Assembly: GCF_002752675.1 (NCBI RefSeq)
Contig: NZ_CP024608.1
Location: 3,844,001 to 3,908,000, forward strand
Length of the DNA: 64,000 nt
Direction: 5' to 3'
From: Massilia violaceinigra
GTDB taxonomy: Bacteria > Pseudomonadota > Gammaproteobacteria > Burkholderiales > Burkholderiaceae_D
The notes beneath the pieces are model-generated. The model saw only the letters and a list, made by a program, of their open reading frames with translations, did not search any database and was not told where the DNA came from. The first letter of the stretch is position 1, and each line of letters begins with the position of its first letter. Both the position numbers and the translations under genes were made by a program. Below, piece after piece: positions 63,648 through 64,000 of the stretch.

Positions 63648-64000
63648 AGCTGTACACCTACTTCCGCAGTTCCGCGGCCTACCGGGTGCGCATTGCGCTC
63701 AACATGAAAGGCGTGGGCTACGATTCGGTGCCCGTGCATCTGCTGCGCAATGGCGGCGAGCAGCTGGCGCCCGAGTATCTGGCGATCAACCCCAGCGCGT
63801 TGGTGCCCAGCCTGCAGGACAAGGGCACCACGCTGACACAGTCGATCGCCATCCTCGAATACCTGGAAGAGGTGCATCCGCAGGTGGCCTTGCTGCCGCG
63901 CGATGCGCTGGGGCGGGCGCGCGTGCGTTCACTGGCGCTGATGGTGGCCTGCGATATCCATCCGCTGACCAATCTGCGCGTGCTGCGCCATCTGGTGCAG
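63644..64000 (+). CDS. maiA: Maleylacetoacetate isomerase (zeta GST), cut by window end
   Basis: The first 119 residues are visible and run off the window. MKLYTYFRSSAAYRVRIALNMKG holds the zeta-class glutathione-site motif SSxxYRVRIAL, with INPSALVPSL and QSIAILEYLEE of the thioredoxin-like domain. It isomerises maleylacetoacetate (or maleylpyruvate) to the fumaryl form using glutathione, the step before FAH. Its ATG overlaps the FAH stop, so the two are co-translated. Confidence 0.93.
   Translation, partial: MKLYTYFRSSAAYRVRIALNMKGVGYDSVPVHLLRNGGEQLAPEYLAINPSALVPSLQDKGTTLTQSIAILEYLEEVHPQVALLPRDALGRARVRSLALMVACDIHPLTNLRVLRHLVQ

Overview
This high-GC window (a few AT-rich intergenic islands aside) reads as a chromosomal segment of a betaproteobacterium in the Burkholderiales. 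An Oxalobacteraceae member close to Massilia, Telluria, Duganella or Janthinobacterium fits best. The main support is gene order: surE-pcm-nlpD-rpoS-rlmD, then ndk-rlmN-pilW-rodZ-ispG-hisS-yfgM-bamB-der-hfq-hflX-hflK-hflC-hisZ-purA, a backbone typical of that order. The genus is inferred from gene order and protein character, not from a search.

Layout. 1-1120: the end of a DUF885 gene and a quinone oxidoreductase-type dehydrogenase. 1337-4331: a two-gene accessory unit of a stand-alone TIR-domain protein and a large protein with a degenerate ParA-like P-loop followed by TPR repeats. 4410-9610: SurE, Pcm, NlpD, RpoS and RlmD. 9643-10200: an intact Fur box in front of a decapitated TonB-dependent receptor. 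10281-27902: housekeeping genes for membrane protein quality control, RNA modification, pilus biogenesis, isoprenoid synthesis, His-tRNA charging, outer membrane assembly, ribosome maturation, Hfq and its HflX/K/C neighbours, and purine and histidine metabolism. The ndk gene appears frameshifted at its very end.

27924-36086 is built of duplications. Two paralogous M15-like peptidase genes share their upstream regions. Two 780-residue lipoprotein genes of unknown function lie in a 2.8 kb tandem segmental duplication, whose ends are marked by a fossil of the marC start and a fossil of the peptidase gene end. 36063-40195: marC, uvrB and an aromatic aminotransferase.

40271-43825 holds three identical tRNA-Asn genes separated by accessory cargo: a ParE/RHH toxin-antitoxin pair, two overlapping membrane-protein genes and a small outer membrane barrel. 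43930-45786: a zinc-ribbon protein of unknown function and an EEP-family phosphatase/nuclease. 45874-54403 is a light-response cluster: a hybrid kinase, a bacteriophytochrome with its own response regulator, a PAS hybrid kinase and an iron-sulfur photolyase. 54440-60867 holds a serine/threonine dehydratase-like enzyme, two secreted alpha/beta hydrolases, a DTW-domain tRNA modification enzyme, an SOS-type radical SAM gene with a clear promoter plus LexA box, and a ChaC-like enzyme. 61024-64000: a LysR regulator divergent from a VOC / fumarylacetoacetase-like / maleylacetoacetate isomerase operon for aromatic ring-fission products, cut by the window end.

The strongest candidates for something undescribed are the TIR plus degenerate P-loop/TPR pair and the paired 780-residue lipoproteins with their fossil-bounded duplication. 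No CRISPR array, rRNA, integrase or transposase gene was seen.
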